A stretch of DNA of 64,000 bases from Siphonodentalium dalli (lineage: Eukaryota; Mollusca; Scaphopoda; Gadilida; Siphonodentaliidae). A model generated the notes under the pieces. The model ran no database searches. It saw only the letters and a list, made by a program, of their open reading frames with translations, and had not been told where the DNA came from. A program made the translations under genes and the position numbers. Within the stretch, counting starts at the first letter, position 1, and the number at the start of each line of letters is the position of its first letter. The stretch spans positions 43,007,503 to 43,071,502 of the forward strand of contig CP136065.1 in assembly GCA_032622095.1 (NCBI GenBank), read 5' to 3'. Shown piece after piece: positions 51,747-64,000 of this stretch.

Positions 51747-54700
51747 GTCCAATCAGAACTCACTATTAATAGCACGAAGATAAAGGAGTCCAATCAGAAT
51801 TCGCTATTAGTAGCACCAAGATAAAGGGGTCCAATCATAACTCACTATTAGTAGCACCAAGATAATGGTATCCCATCAGAACTCACTATTAGTAGCACCA
51901 AGATAAAGGAGTCCAATCAGAATTCACTACTAGTAGCACCAAGATAAAGGAGTCCAATCAGAATTCGCTATTAGTAGCACCAAGATAAATGAGTCCAATC
52001 AGAACTCACTATTAGTAGCACCAAGATAAATGAGTCCAATCAGAACTCCCTATTAGTAGCACCAAGATAAAGGAGTCCAATCAGAATTCACTATTAGTAG
52101 CACCAAGATAACGGAGTCCAATCAGAATTCACTATTAGTACCACCAAGATAACGGAGTCCAATCAGAATTCACTATTAGTAGCACCAAGATAAAGGAGTC
52201 CAATCAGAACTCACTATTAGTAGCACCAAGATAAAGGAGTCCAATCAGAATTCACTATTAGTAGCACCAAGATAAAGGAGTCCAATCAGAATTCGCTAAT
52301 AGTAGCACCAATATAAAGGAGTCCAATCAGAACTCACTATTAGTATCACCAAGATAAAGGAGTCCAATCAGAACTCACTATTAGTAGCACCAAGATAAAG
52401 GTGTCCAATCAGAATTCACTATTAGTAGCACCAAGATAAAGGAGTCCAATCAGAATTCGCTATTAGTAGCACCAAGATAATGGTGTCCCATCAGAACTCA
52501 CTATTAGTAGCACCAAGATAAAGGAGTCCAATCAGAACTCACTATTAGTAGCACCAAGATAAAGATGTCCCATCAGAATTCACTATTAATAGCACCAAGA
52601 TAAAGGAGTCCAATCAGAATTCGCTATTAGTAGCACCAATATAAAGGAGTCCAATCAGAACTCACTATTAGTAGCACCAAGATAAAGGAGTCCAATCAGA
52701 ACTCACTATTAGTAGCACCAAGATAAAGGAGTCCAATCAGAATTCACTATTAGTAGCACCAAGATAAAGGAGTCCAATCAGAATTCGCTATTAGTAGCAC
52801 CAATTTAAAGGAGTCCAATCAGAACTCACTATTAGTAGCACCAAGATAAAGGAGTCCAATCAGAATTCACTATTAGTAGCACCAAGATAACGGAGTCCAA
52901 TCAGAATTCACTATTAGTAGCACCAAGATAACGGAGTCCAATCAGAATTCACTATTAGTAGCACCAAGATAACGGAGTCCAATCATAATTCACTATTAGT
53001 AGCACCAATATAAAGGATTCCAATCAGAATTCACTATTATTAGCACCAAGATAAAGGAGTCCAATCAGAATTCACTATTAGTAGCACCAAGATAACGGAG
53101 TCCAATCAGAATTCACTATTAGTAGCACCAAGATAACGGAGTCCAATCAGAATTCACTATTAGTAGCACCAAGATAAAGGAGTCCAATCAGAATTCACTA
53201 TTAGTAGCACCAAGATAAAGGAGTCCAATCAGAATTCACTATTAGTAGCTCCAAGATAAAGGCGTCCAATCAGAACCCATTATTAGTAGCACCAAGATAA
53301 AGGAGTCCAATCAGAATTAACTATTAGTAGCACCAATATAACAGAGTCCAATCAGAACTCACTATTAGTAGCACCAAGATAACGGAGTCCAATCAGAATT
53401 CACTATTAGTAGCACCAAGATAAAGGAGTCCAATCAGTACTCACTATTAGTAGTACCAAGATAAAGGAGTCCAATCAGAACTCACTATTAGTAGCACCAA
53501 GATAAAGAAGTCCAATCAGTACTCACTATTAGTAGTACCAAGATAAAGTAGTCCAATCAGAATTCACTATTAGTAGCACCAAGATAAAGGAGTCCAATCA
53601 GAATTCACTATTAGTAGCACCAAGATAACGGAGTCCAATCAGAATTCACTATTAGTACCACCAAGATAACGGAGTCCAATCAGAATTCACTATTAGTAGC
53701 ACCAAGATAAAGGAGTCCAATCAGAACTCACTATTAGTAGCACCAAGATAAAGGAGTCCAATCAGAATTCACTATTAGTAGCACCAAGATAAAGGAGTCC
53801 AATCAGAATTCGCTAATAGTAGCACCAATATAAAGGAGTCCAATCAGAACTCACTATTAGTAGCACCAAGATAAAGGAGTCCAATCAGAACTCACTATTA
53901 GTAGCACCAAGATAAAGGAGTCCAATCAGAATTCACTATTAGTAGCACCAAGATAAAGGAGTCCAATCAGAATTCGCTATTAGTAGCACCAAGATAATGG
54001 TGTCCCATCAGAACTCACTATTAGTAGCACCAAGATAAAGGAGTCCAATCAGAACTCACTATTAGTAGCACCAAGATAAAGGTGTCCAATCAGAATTCAC
54101 TATTAATAGCACCAAGATAAAGGAGTCCAATCAGAATTCGCTATTAGTAGCACCAATATAAAGGAGTCCAATCAGAACTCACTATTAGTAGCACCAAGAT
54201 AAAGGAGTCCAATCAGAACTCACTATTAGTAGCACCAAGATAAAGGAGTCCAATCAGAATTCACTATTAGTAGCACCAAGATAAAGGAGTCCAATCAGAA
54301 TTCGCTATTAGTAGCACCAATATAAAGGAGTCCAATCAGAACTCACTATTAGTAGCACCAAGATAACGGAGTCCAATCAGAATTCACTATTAGTAGCACC
54401 AAGATAACGGAGTCCAATCAGAATTCACTATTAGTAGCACCAAGATAACGGAGTCCAATCATAATTCACTATTAGTAGCACCAATATAAAGGAGTCCAAT
54501 CAGAATTCACTATTAGTAGCACCAAGATAAAGGAGTCCAATCAGAATTCACTATTAGTAGCACCAAGATAACGGAGTCCAATCAGAATTCACTATTAGTA
54601 GCACCAAGATAACGGAGTCCAATCAGAATTCACTATTAGTAGCACCAAGATAAAGGAGTCCAATCAGAATTCACTATTAGTAGCTCCAAGATAAAGGCGT

Positions 54701-57700
54701 CCAATCAGAACCCATTATTAGTAGCACCAAGATAAAGGAGTCCAATCAGAATTAACTATTAGTAGCACCAATATAACAGAGTCCAATCAGAACTCACTAT
54801 TAGTAGCACCAAGATAACAGAGTCCAATCAGAATTCACTATTAGTAGCACCAAGATAAAGGAGTCCAATCAGTACTCACTATTAGTAGTATCAAGATAAA
54901 GGAGTCCAATCAGAACTCACTATTAGTAGCACCAAGATAAAGAAGTCCAATCAGTACTCACTATTAGTAGTACCAAGATAAAGGAGTCCAATCAGAATTC
55001 ACTGTTAGTAGCACCAAGATAAAGGAGGTCCAATCAGAATTCACTATTAGTAGTACCAAGATAAAGGAGTCCAATCAGTACTCACTATTAGTAGTACCAA
55101 GATAAAGAGTCCAGTCAGAACTCACTATTAGTAGTACCAAGATAAAGGAGTCCAATCAGAACTCACTATTAGTAGCACCAAGATAAAGAAGTCCAATCAG
55201 TAGTCACTATTAGTAGTACCAAGATAAAGTAGTCCAATCAGAATTCACTATTAGTAGCACCAAGATAACGGAGTCCAATCATAATTCACTATTAGTAGCA
55301 CCAATATAAAGGATTCCAATCAGAATTCACTATTAGTACCACCAAGATAACGGAGTCCAATCAGAATTCGCTAATAGTAGCACCAATATAAAGGAGTCCA
55401 ATCAGAACTCACTAATAGTAGCACCAATATAAAGGAGTCCAATCAGAACTCACTATTAGTAGCACCAAGATAAAGGAGTCCAATCAGAATTCACTATTAG
55501 TAGCACCAAGATAACGGAGTCCAATCAGAACTCACTAATAGTAGCACCAATATAAAGGAGTCCAATCAGAACTCACTATTAGTAGCACCAAGATAAAGGA
55601 GTCCAATCAGAATTCACTATTAGTAGCACCAAGATAACGGAGTCCAATCATAATTCACTATTAGTAGCACCAATATAAAGGATTCCAATCAGAATTCACT
55701 ATTAGTACCACCAAGATAACGGAGTCCAATCAGAATTCACTATTAGTAGCACCAAGATAAAGGAGTCCAATCAGAACTCACTATTAGTAGCACCAAGATA
55801 AAGGAGTCCAATCAGAATTCACTATTAGTAGCACCAAGATAAAGGAGTCCAATCAGAATTCGCTAATAGTAGCACCAATATAAAGGAGTCCAATCAGAAC
55901 TCACTATTAGTAGCACCAAGATAAAGGAGTCCAATCAGAACTCACTATTAGTAGCACCAAGATAAAGGAGTCCAATCAGAATTCACTATTAGTAGCACCA
56001 AGATAAAGGAGTCCAATCAGAATTCGCTATTAGTAGCACCAAGATAATGGTGTCCCATCAGAACTCACTATTAGTAGCACCAAGATAAAGGAGTCCAATC
56101 AGAACTCACTATTAGTAGCACCAAGATAAAGGTGTCCAATCAGAATTCACTATTAATAGCACCAAGATAAAGGAGTCCAATCAGAATTCGCTATTAGTAG
56201 CACCAATATAAAGGAGTCCAATCAGAACTCACTATTAGTAGCACCAAGATAAAGGAGTCCAATCAGAACTCACTATTAGTAGCACCAAGATAAAGGAGTC
56301 CAATCAGAATTCACTATTAGTAGCACCAAGATAAAGGATTCCAATCAGAATTCGCTATTAGTAGCACCAATTTAAAGGAGTCCAATCAGAACTCACTATT
56401 AGTAGCACCAAGATAAAGGAGTCCAATCAGAATTCACTATTAGTAGCACCAAGATAACGGAGTCCAATCAGAATTCACTATTAGTAGCACCAAGATAACG
56501 GAGTCCAATCAGAATTCACTATTAGTAGCACCAAGATAACGGAGTCCAATCATAATTCACTATTAGTAGCACCAATATAAAGGATTCCAATCAGAATTCA
56601 CTATTAGTAGCACCAAGATAAAGGAGTCCAATCAGAATTCACTATTAGTAGCACCAAGATAACGGAGTCCAATCAGAATTCACTATTAGTAGCACCAAGA
56701 TAACGGAGTCCAATCAGAATTCACTATTAGTAGCACCAAGATAAAGGAGTCCAATCAGAATTCACTATTAGTAGCACCAAGATAAAGGAGTCCAATCAGA
56801 ATTCACTATTAGTAGCTCCAAGATAAAGGCGTCCAATCAGAACCCATTATTAGTAGCACCAAGATAAAGGAGTCCAATCAGAATTAACTATTAGTAGCAC
56901 CAATATAACAGAGTCCAATCAGAACTCACTATTAGTAGCACCAAGATAACGGAGTCCAATCAGAATTCACTATTAGTAGCACCAAGATAAAGGAGTCCAA
57001 TCAGTACTCACTATTAGTAGTACCAAGATAAAGGAGTCCAATCAGAACTCACTATTAGTAGCACCAAGATAAAGAAGTCCAATCAGTACTCACTATTAGT
57101 AGTACCAAGATAAAGTAGTCCAATCAGAATTCACTATTAGTAGCACCAAGATAAAGGAGTCCAATCAGAATTCACTATTAGTAGCACCAAGATAACGGAG
57201 TCCAATCAGAATTCACTATTAGTACCACCAAGATAACGGAGTCCAATCAGAATTCACTATTAGTAGCACCAAGACAAAGGAGTCCAATCAGAACTCACTA
57301 TTAGTAGCACCAAGATAAAGGAGTCCAATCAGAATTCACTATTAGTAGCACCAAGATAAAGGAGTCCAATCAGAATTCGCTAATAGTAGCACCAATATAA
57401 AGGAGTCCAATCAGAACTCACTATTAGTAGCACCAAGATAAAGGAGTCCAATCAGAACTCACTATTAGTAGCCCCAAGATAAAGTAGTCCAATCAGAATT
57501 CACTATTAGTAGCACCAAGATAAAGGAGTCCAATCAGAATTCGCTATTAGTAGCACCAAGATAATGGTGTCCCATAAGAACTCACTATTAGTAGCACCAA
57601 GATAAAGGAGTCCAATCAGAACTCACTATTAGTAGCACCAAGATAAAGGTGTCCAATCAGAATTCACTATTAATAGCACCAAGATAAAGGAGTCCAATCA

Positions 57701-60700
57701 GAATTCGCTATTAGTAGCACCAATATAAAGGAGTCCAATCAGAACTCACTATTAGTAGCACCAAGATAAAGGAGTCCAATCAGAACTCACTATTAGTAGC
57801 ACCAAGATAAAGGAGTCCAATCAGAATTCACTATTAGTAGCACCAAGATAAAGGAGTCCAATCAGAATTCGCTATTAGTAGCACCAATATAAAGGAGTCC
57901 AATCAGAACTCACTATTAGTAGCACCAAGATAAAGGAGTCCAATCAGAATTCACTATTAGTAGCACCAAGATAACGGAGTCCAATCAGAATTCACTATTA
58001 GTAGCACCAAGATAACGGAGTCCAATCAGAATTCACTATTAGTAGCACCAAGATAACGGAGTCCAATCATAATTCACTATTAGTAGCACCAATATAAAGG
58101 AGTCCAATCAGAATTCACTATTAGTAGCACCAAGATAAAGGAGTCCAATCAGAATTCACTATTAGTAGCACCAAGATAACGGAGTCCAATCAGAATTCAC
58201 TATTAGTAGCACCAAGATAACGGAGTCCAATCAGAATTCACTATTAGTAGCACCAAGATAAAGGAGTCCAATCAGAATTCACTATTAGTAGCACCAAGAT
58301 AAAGGAGTCCAATCAGAATTCACTATTAGTAGCTCCAAGATAAAGGCGTCCAATCAGAACCCATTATTAGTAGCACCAAGATAAAGGAGTCCAATCAGAA
58401 TTAACTATTAGTAGCACCAATATAACAGAGTCCAATCAGAACTCACTATTAGTAGCACCAAGATAACGGAGTCCAATCAGAATTCACTATTAGTAGCACC
58501 AAGATAAAGGAGTCCAATCAGTACTCACTATTAGTAGTACCAAGATAAAGGAGTCCAATCAGAACTCACTATTAGTAGCACCAAGATAAAGAAGTCCAAT
58601 CAGTACTCACTATTAGTAGTACCAAGATAAAGGTGTCCAATCAGAACTCACTATTAGTAGCACCAAGATAAAGGAGTCCAATCAGAATTCACTATTAGTA
58701 GCACCAAGATAAAGGAGTCCAATCAGAATTCGCTATTAGTAGCACCAAGATAATGGTGTCCCATCAGAACTCACTATTAGTAGGACCAAGATAAAGGAGT
58801 CCAATCAGAACTCACTATTAGTAGCACCAAGATAAAGGTGTCCAATCAGAATTCACTATTAATAGCACCAAGATAAAGGAGTCCAATCAGAATTCGCTAT
58901 TAGTAGCACCAATATAAAGGAGTCCAATCAGAACTCACTATTAGTAGCACCAAGATAAAGGAGTCCAATCAGAACTCACTATTAGTAGCACCAAGATAAA
59001 GGAGTCCAATCAGAATTCACTATTAGTAGCACCAAGATAAAGGAGTCCAATCAGAATTCGCTATTAGTAGCACCAATATAAAGGAGTCCAATCAGAACTC
59101 ACTATTAGTAGCACCAAGATAAAGGAGTCCAATCAGAATTCACTATTAGTAGCACCAAGATAACGGAGTCCAATCAGAATTCACTATTAGTAGCACCAAG
59201 ATAACGGAGTCCAATCAGAATTCACTATTAGTAGCACCAAGATAACGGAGTCCAATCATAATTCACTATTAGTAGCACCAATATAAAGGAGTCCAATCAG
59301 AATTCACTATTAGTAGCACCAAGATAAAGGAGTCCAATCAGAATTCACTATTAGTAGCACCAAGATAACGGAGTCCAATCAGAATTCACTATTAGTAGCA
59401 CCAAGATAACGGAGTCCAATCAGAATTCACTATTAGTAGCACCAAGATAAAGGAGTCCAATCAGAATTCACTATTAGTAGCTCCAAGATAAAGGCGTCCA
59501 ATCAGAACCCATTATTAGTAGCACCAAGATAAAGGAGTCCAATCAGAATTAACTATTAGTAGCACCAATATAACAGAGTCCAATCAGAACTCACTATTAG
59601 TAGCACCAAGATAACGGAGTCCAATCAGAATTCACTATTAGTAGCACCAAGATAAAGGAGTCCAATCAGTACTCACTATTAGTAGTACCAAGATAAAGGA
59701 GTCCAATCAGAACTCACTATTAGTAGCACCAAGATAAAGAAGTCCAATCAGTACTCACTATTAGTAGTACCAAGATAAAGGAGTCCAATCAGAATTCACT
59801 GTTAGTAGCACCAAGATAAAGGAGTCCAATCAGAATTCACTATTAGTAGTACCAAGATAAAGGAGTCCAATCAGTACTCACTATTAGTAGTACCAAGATA
59901 AAGGAGTCCAATCAGAATTCACTATTAGTAGCACCAAGATAAAGGAGTCCAATCAGAACTCACTATTAGTAGTACCAAGATAAAGGAGTCCAATCAGTAC
60001 TCACTATTAGTAGTACCAAGATAAAGAGTCCAGTCAGAACTCACTATTAGTAGTACCAAGATAAAGGAGTCCAATCAGAACTCACTATTAGTAGCACCAA
60101 GATAAAGAAGTCCAATCAGTAGTCACTATTAGTAGTACCAAGATAAAGTAGTCCAATCAGAATTCACTATTAGTAGCACCAAGATAACGGAGTCCAATCA
60201 TAATTCACTATTAGTAGCACCAATATAAAGGATTCCAATCAGAATTCACTATTAGTACCACCAAGATAACGGAGTCCAATCAGAATTCACTATTAGTAGC
60301 ACCAAGATAAAGGAGTCCAATCAGAACTCACTATTAGTAGCACCAAGATAAAGGAGTCCAATCAGAATTCACTATTAGTAGCACCAAGATAAAGGAGTCC
60401 AATCAGAATTCGCTAATAGTAGCACCAATATAAAGGAGTCCAATCAGAACTCACTATTAGTAGCACCAAGATAAAGGAGTCCAATCAGAACTCACTATTA
60501 GTAGCACCAAGATAAAGGAGTCCAATCAGAATTCACTATTAGTAGCACCAAGATAAAGGAGTCCAATCAGAATTCGCTATTAGTAGCACCAAGATAATGG
60601 TGTCCCATCAGAACTCACTATTAGTAGCACCAAGATAAAGGAGTCCAATCAGAACTCACTATTAGTAGCACCAAGATAAAGGTGTCCAATCAGAATTCAC

Positions 60701-63526
60701 TATTAATAGCACCAAGATAAAGGAGTCCAATCAGAATTCGCTATTAGTAGCACCAATATAAAGGAGTCCAATCAGAACTCACTATTAGTAGCACCAAGAT
60801 AAAGGAGTCCAATCAGAACTCACTATTAGTAGCACCAAGATAAAGGAGTCCAATCAGAATTCACTATTAGTAGCACCAAGATAAAGGAGTCCAATCAGAA
60901 TTCGCTATTAGTAGCACCAATTTAAAGGAGTCCAATCAGAACTCACTATTAGTAGCACCAAGATAAAGGAGTCCAATTAGAATTCACTATTAGTAGCACC
61001 AAGATAACGGAGTCCAATCAGAATTCACTATTAGTAGCACCAAGATAACGGAGTCCAATCAGAATTCACTATTAGTAGCACCAAGATAACGGAGTCCAAT
61101 CATAATTCACTATTAGTAGCACCAATATAAAGGATTCCAATCAGAATTCACTATTAGTAGCACCAAGATAAAGGAGTCCAATCAGAATTCACTATTAGTA
61201 GCACCAAGATAACGGAGTCCAATTAGAATTCACTATTAGTAGCACCAAGATAACGGAGTCCAATCAGAATTCACTATTAGTAGCACCAAGATAAAGGAGT
61301 CCAATCAGAATTCACTATTAGTAGCACCAAGATAAAGGAGTCCAATCAGAATTCACTATTAGTAGCTCCAAGATAAAGGCGTCCAATCAGAACCCATTAT
61401 TAGTAGCACCAAGATAAAGGAGTCCAATCAGAATTAACTATTAGTAGCACCAATATAACAGAGTCCAATCAGAACTCACTATTAGTAGCACCAAGATAAC
61501 GGAGTCCAATCAGAATTCACTATTAGTAGCACCAAGATAAAGGAGTCCAATCAGTACTCACTATTAGTAGTACCAAGATAAAGGAGTCCAATCAGAACTC
61601 ACTATTAGTAGCACCAAGATAAAGAAGTCCAATCAGTACTCACTATTAGTAGTACCAAGATAAAGTAGTCCAATCAGAATTCACTATTAGTAGCACCAAG
61701 ATAAAGGAGTCCAATCAGAATTCACTATTAGTAGCACCAAGATAACGGAGTCCAATCAGAATTCACTATTAGTACCACCAAGATAACGGAGTCCAATCAG
61801 AATTCACTATTAGTAGCACCAAGACAAAGGAGTCCAATCAGAACTCACTATTAGTAGCACCAAGATAAAGGAGTCCAATCAGAATTCACTATTAGTAGCA
61901 CCAAGATAAAGGAGTCCAATCAGAATTCGCTAATAGTAGCACCAATATAAAGGAGTCCAATCAGAACTCACTATTAGTAGCACCAAGATAAAGGAGTCCA
62001 ATCAGAACTCACTATTAGTAGCACCAAGATAAAGTAGTCCAATCAGAATTCACTATTAGTAGCACCAAGATAAAGGAGTCCAATCAGAATTCGCTATTAG
62101 TAGCACCAAGATAATGGTGTCCCATCAGAACTCACTATTAGTAGCACCAAGATAAAGGAGTCCAATCAGAACTCACTATTAGTAGCACCAAGATAAAGGT
62201 GTCCAATCAGAATTCACTATTAATAGCACCAAGATAAAGGAGTCCAATCAGAATTCGCTATTAGTAGCACCAATATAAAGGAGTCCAATCAGAACTCACT
62301 ATTAGTAGCACCAAGATAAAGGAGTCCAATCAGAACTCACTATTAGTAGCACCAAGATAAAGGAGTCCAATCAGAATTCACTATTAGTAGCACCAAGATA
62401 AAGGAGTCCAATCAGAATTCGCTATTAGTAGCACCAATATAAAGGAGTCCAATCAGAACTCACTATTAGTAGCACCAAGATAAAGGAGTCCAATCAGAAT
62501 TCACTATTAGTAGCACCAAGATAACGGAGTCCAATCAGAATTCACTATTAGTAGCACCAAGATAACGGAGTCCAATCAGAATTCACTATTAGTAGCACCA
62601 AGATAACGGAGTCCAATCATAATTCACTATTAGTAGCACCAATATAAAGGAGTCCAATCAGAATTCACTATTAGTAGCACCAAGATAAAGGAGTCCAATC
62701 AGAATTCACTATTAGTAGCACCAAGATAACGGAGTCCAATCAGAATTCACTATTAGTAGCACCAAGATAACGGAGTCCAATCAGAATTCACTATTAGTAG
62801 CACCAAGATAAAGGAGTCCAATCAGAATTCACTATTAGTAGCACCAAGATAAAGGAGTCCAATCAGAATTCACTATTAGTAGCTCCAAGATAAAGGCGTC
62901 CAATCAGAACCCATTATTAGTAGCACCAAGATAAAGGAGTCCAATCAGAATTAACTATTAGTAGCACCAATATAACAGAGTCCAATCAGAACTCACTATT
63001 AGTAGCACCAAGATAACGGAGTCCAATCAGAATTCACTATTAGTAGCACCAAGATAAAGGAGTCCAATCAGTACTCACTATTAGTAGTACCAAGATAAAG
63101 GAGTCCAATCAGAACTCACTATTAGTAGCACCAAGATAAAGTCCAATCAGTACTCACTATTAGTAGTACCAAGATAAAGGAGTCCAATCAGAATTCACTG
63201 TTAGTAGCACCAAGATAAAGGAGTCCAATCAGAATTCACTATTAGTAGTACCAAGATAAAGGAGTCCAATCAGTACTCACTATTAGTAGTACCAAGATAA
63301 AGGAGTCCAATCAGAATTCACTATTAGTAGCACCAAGATAAAGGAGTCCAATCAGAACTCACTATTAGTAGTACCAAGATAAAGGAGTCCAATCAGTACT
63401 CACTATTAGTAGTACCAAGATAAAGAGTCCAGTCAGAACTCACTATTAGTAGTACCAAGATAAAGGAGTCCAATCAGAACTCACTATTAGTAGCACCAAG
63501 ATAAAGAAGTCCAATCAGTAGTCACT
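51747..63526. repeat. 41-bp satellite array, unit E (LINE-free counterpart of unit C)
   Basis: About 287 monomers, ending in mid-monomer at an assembly gap. The variant order repeats that of unit C. Left of the LINE site the offset is 40,648 bp; right of it, 36,226 bp without change up to the gap. Shared private variants include AGCCCCAAG (about 21244 and 57470) and GTGTCCCATAAG (about 21342 and 57568). Near 55025 one monomer has an extra G (AAGGAGGTCC). Few differences from unit C are noticeable by eye, such as C to G at 20139 and A to T near 20761 on the unit C side. No gene is seen. Confidence 0.96.
56328..56340. other. Paralogous empty target site of the LINE
   Basis: AAGATAAAGGATT occurs here once, continuous with CCAATCAGAATTCGC on the right and AGTAGCACC on the left. 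These are the exact flanks found on either side of the LINE at 15471 and 20102. It is the pre-insertion state and confirms the element's boundaries and target duplication. Confidence 0.93.
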
Positions 63527-63626
63527 NNNNNNNNNNNNNNNNNNNNNNNNNNNNNNNNNNNNNNNNNNNNNNNNNNNNNNNNNNNNNNNNNNNNNNNNNN
63601 NNNNNNNNNNNNNNNNNNNNNNNNNN
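63527..63626. other. Assembly gap (100 N)
   Basis: Exactly 100 N, a common placeholder for a gap of unknown size. It cuts unit E in mid-monomer, at the point equivalent to 27300 in unit C, so the array very likely continues and its true length is unknown. Confidence 0.98.
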
Positions 63627-64000
63627 ATTCCATCTGCAATACTGAATCCCGTTTACAGCAAAATTCAACAATTTAGTCATTTCGCTTTATATTCTCCACA
63701 ATCTTGCGCTTTCCAAATCTAACAAACTCACTGTAGAGATAACTGAAGTAATATAATTAGTTCCCATAAACATACGGTTGCCAGTTTGGGACAAAAGGCC
63801 TAGCTATTATCACCAACTCGCTGAATGACCAACGCTGTCCATGAATTACACTGAGTCTGAATATTATGAAGAAATGTATGCATGTTATTAGTTTAAATTC
63901 AGCATACAATATTGTTATTTTCAAAAGTAATTTGGTATTCCTTATTGTTAGATTCTTAAACTGGAACCTGAATTTCATGTATTTTTAAAAGCCGGATACC
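63627..64000. other. Non-satellite AT-rich flank, no recognised gene
   Basis: 374 bp without any 41-bp period. It has no recognisable repeat, tRNA or motif. The only open frame of note is a 73-codon one on the minus strand (63757-63978); it has no recognisable domain and its composition is that of AT-rich noncoding DNA. It is joined to the array only through the gap, so adjacency is not certain. Confidence 0.6.

Noticed and set aside
1-63526. CRISPR-like array of short direct repeats
   Set aside because: The 41-bp units are contiguous, with no unique spacers between them, and no cas genes are present. The LINE places the window in a eukaryote.
1-63526. CENP-B box or telomeric repeat within the monomer
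   Set aside because: I see no match to the CENP-B box core (TTCG...CGGG spacing) and no TTAGGG-type tract, so a centromere or telomere role rests only on array structure.
63757-63978. 73-codon minus-strand frame beyond the gap
   Set aside because: Short, no recognisable domain, composition typical of AT-rich noncoding DNA; no evidence for a gene.

Overview
This window is almost entirely one eukaryotic satellite DNA array with a 41-bp monomer. It is interrupted once by a non-LTR retrotransposon (LINE) and ends at a 100-N assembly gap followed by 374 bp of unrelated AT-rich DNA. There are no host protein-coding genes, rRNAs or tRNAs that I can support. The intact LINE protein (AP-type endonuclease, reverse transcriptase and C-terminal CCHC motif) reads like the Tx1 branch of L1-type elements. 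That suggests an animal, probably aquatic. A mollusc is my guess only; nothing here identifies the species.

Layout. 1-115: tail of a non-canonical spacer. 116-4216: satellite (unit A). 4217-4644: spacer 1. 4645-10670: satellite (unit B), with an internal 820-bp duplication. 10671-11098: spacer 2. 11099-15483: satellite (left part of unit C). 15484-20101: LINE, flanked by a 13-bp target-site duplication. 20102-45683: rest of unit C. 45684-46111: spacer 3. 46112-51318: satellite (unit D). 51319-51746: spacer 4. 51747-63526: satellite (unit E). 63527-63626: N gap. 63627-64000: flanking DNA.

The array is hierarchical. About 1,390 monomers of 41 bp (satellite length divided by 41) carry a limited set of sequence variants in fixed orders. 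These give higher-order repeats spaced by whole numbers of monomers (e.g. 1,517 bp = 37 x 41; 1,148 = 28 x 41) and nested longer periods (about 2,088, 4,550, 8,152 and 11,800 bp). On top lies a superperiod: sequence near 2.8-6 kb matches sequence exactly 41,467 bp downstream. After an 820-bp duplication present only in B, the offset becomes 40,647-40,648 bp through 15.07 kb. From the LINE's right edge to the gap it is 36,226 bp. The window is thus roughly one and a half copies of a ~41-kb unit (~36 kb without the LINE).

The most informative feature is the LINE. Unit E holds the exact unoccupied counterpart of its insertion site (56328-56340), so presence/absence, target duplication and relative age can be read inside one window. 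The LINE keeps an open 1,259-codon ORF2-like gene, poly(A) signal and A-tail, but lacks any ORF1. Whether the ~41-kb repeat is real or two haplotypes joined in the assembly cannot be settled from sequence alone.
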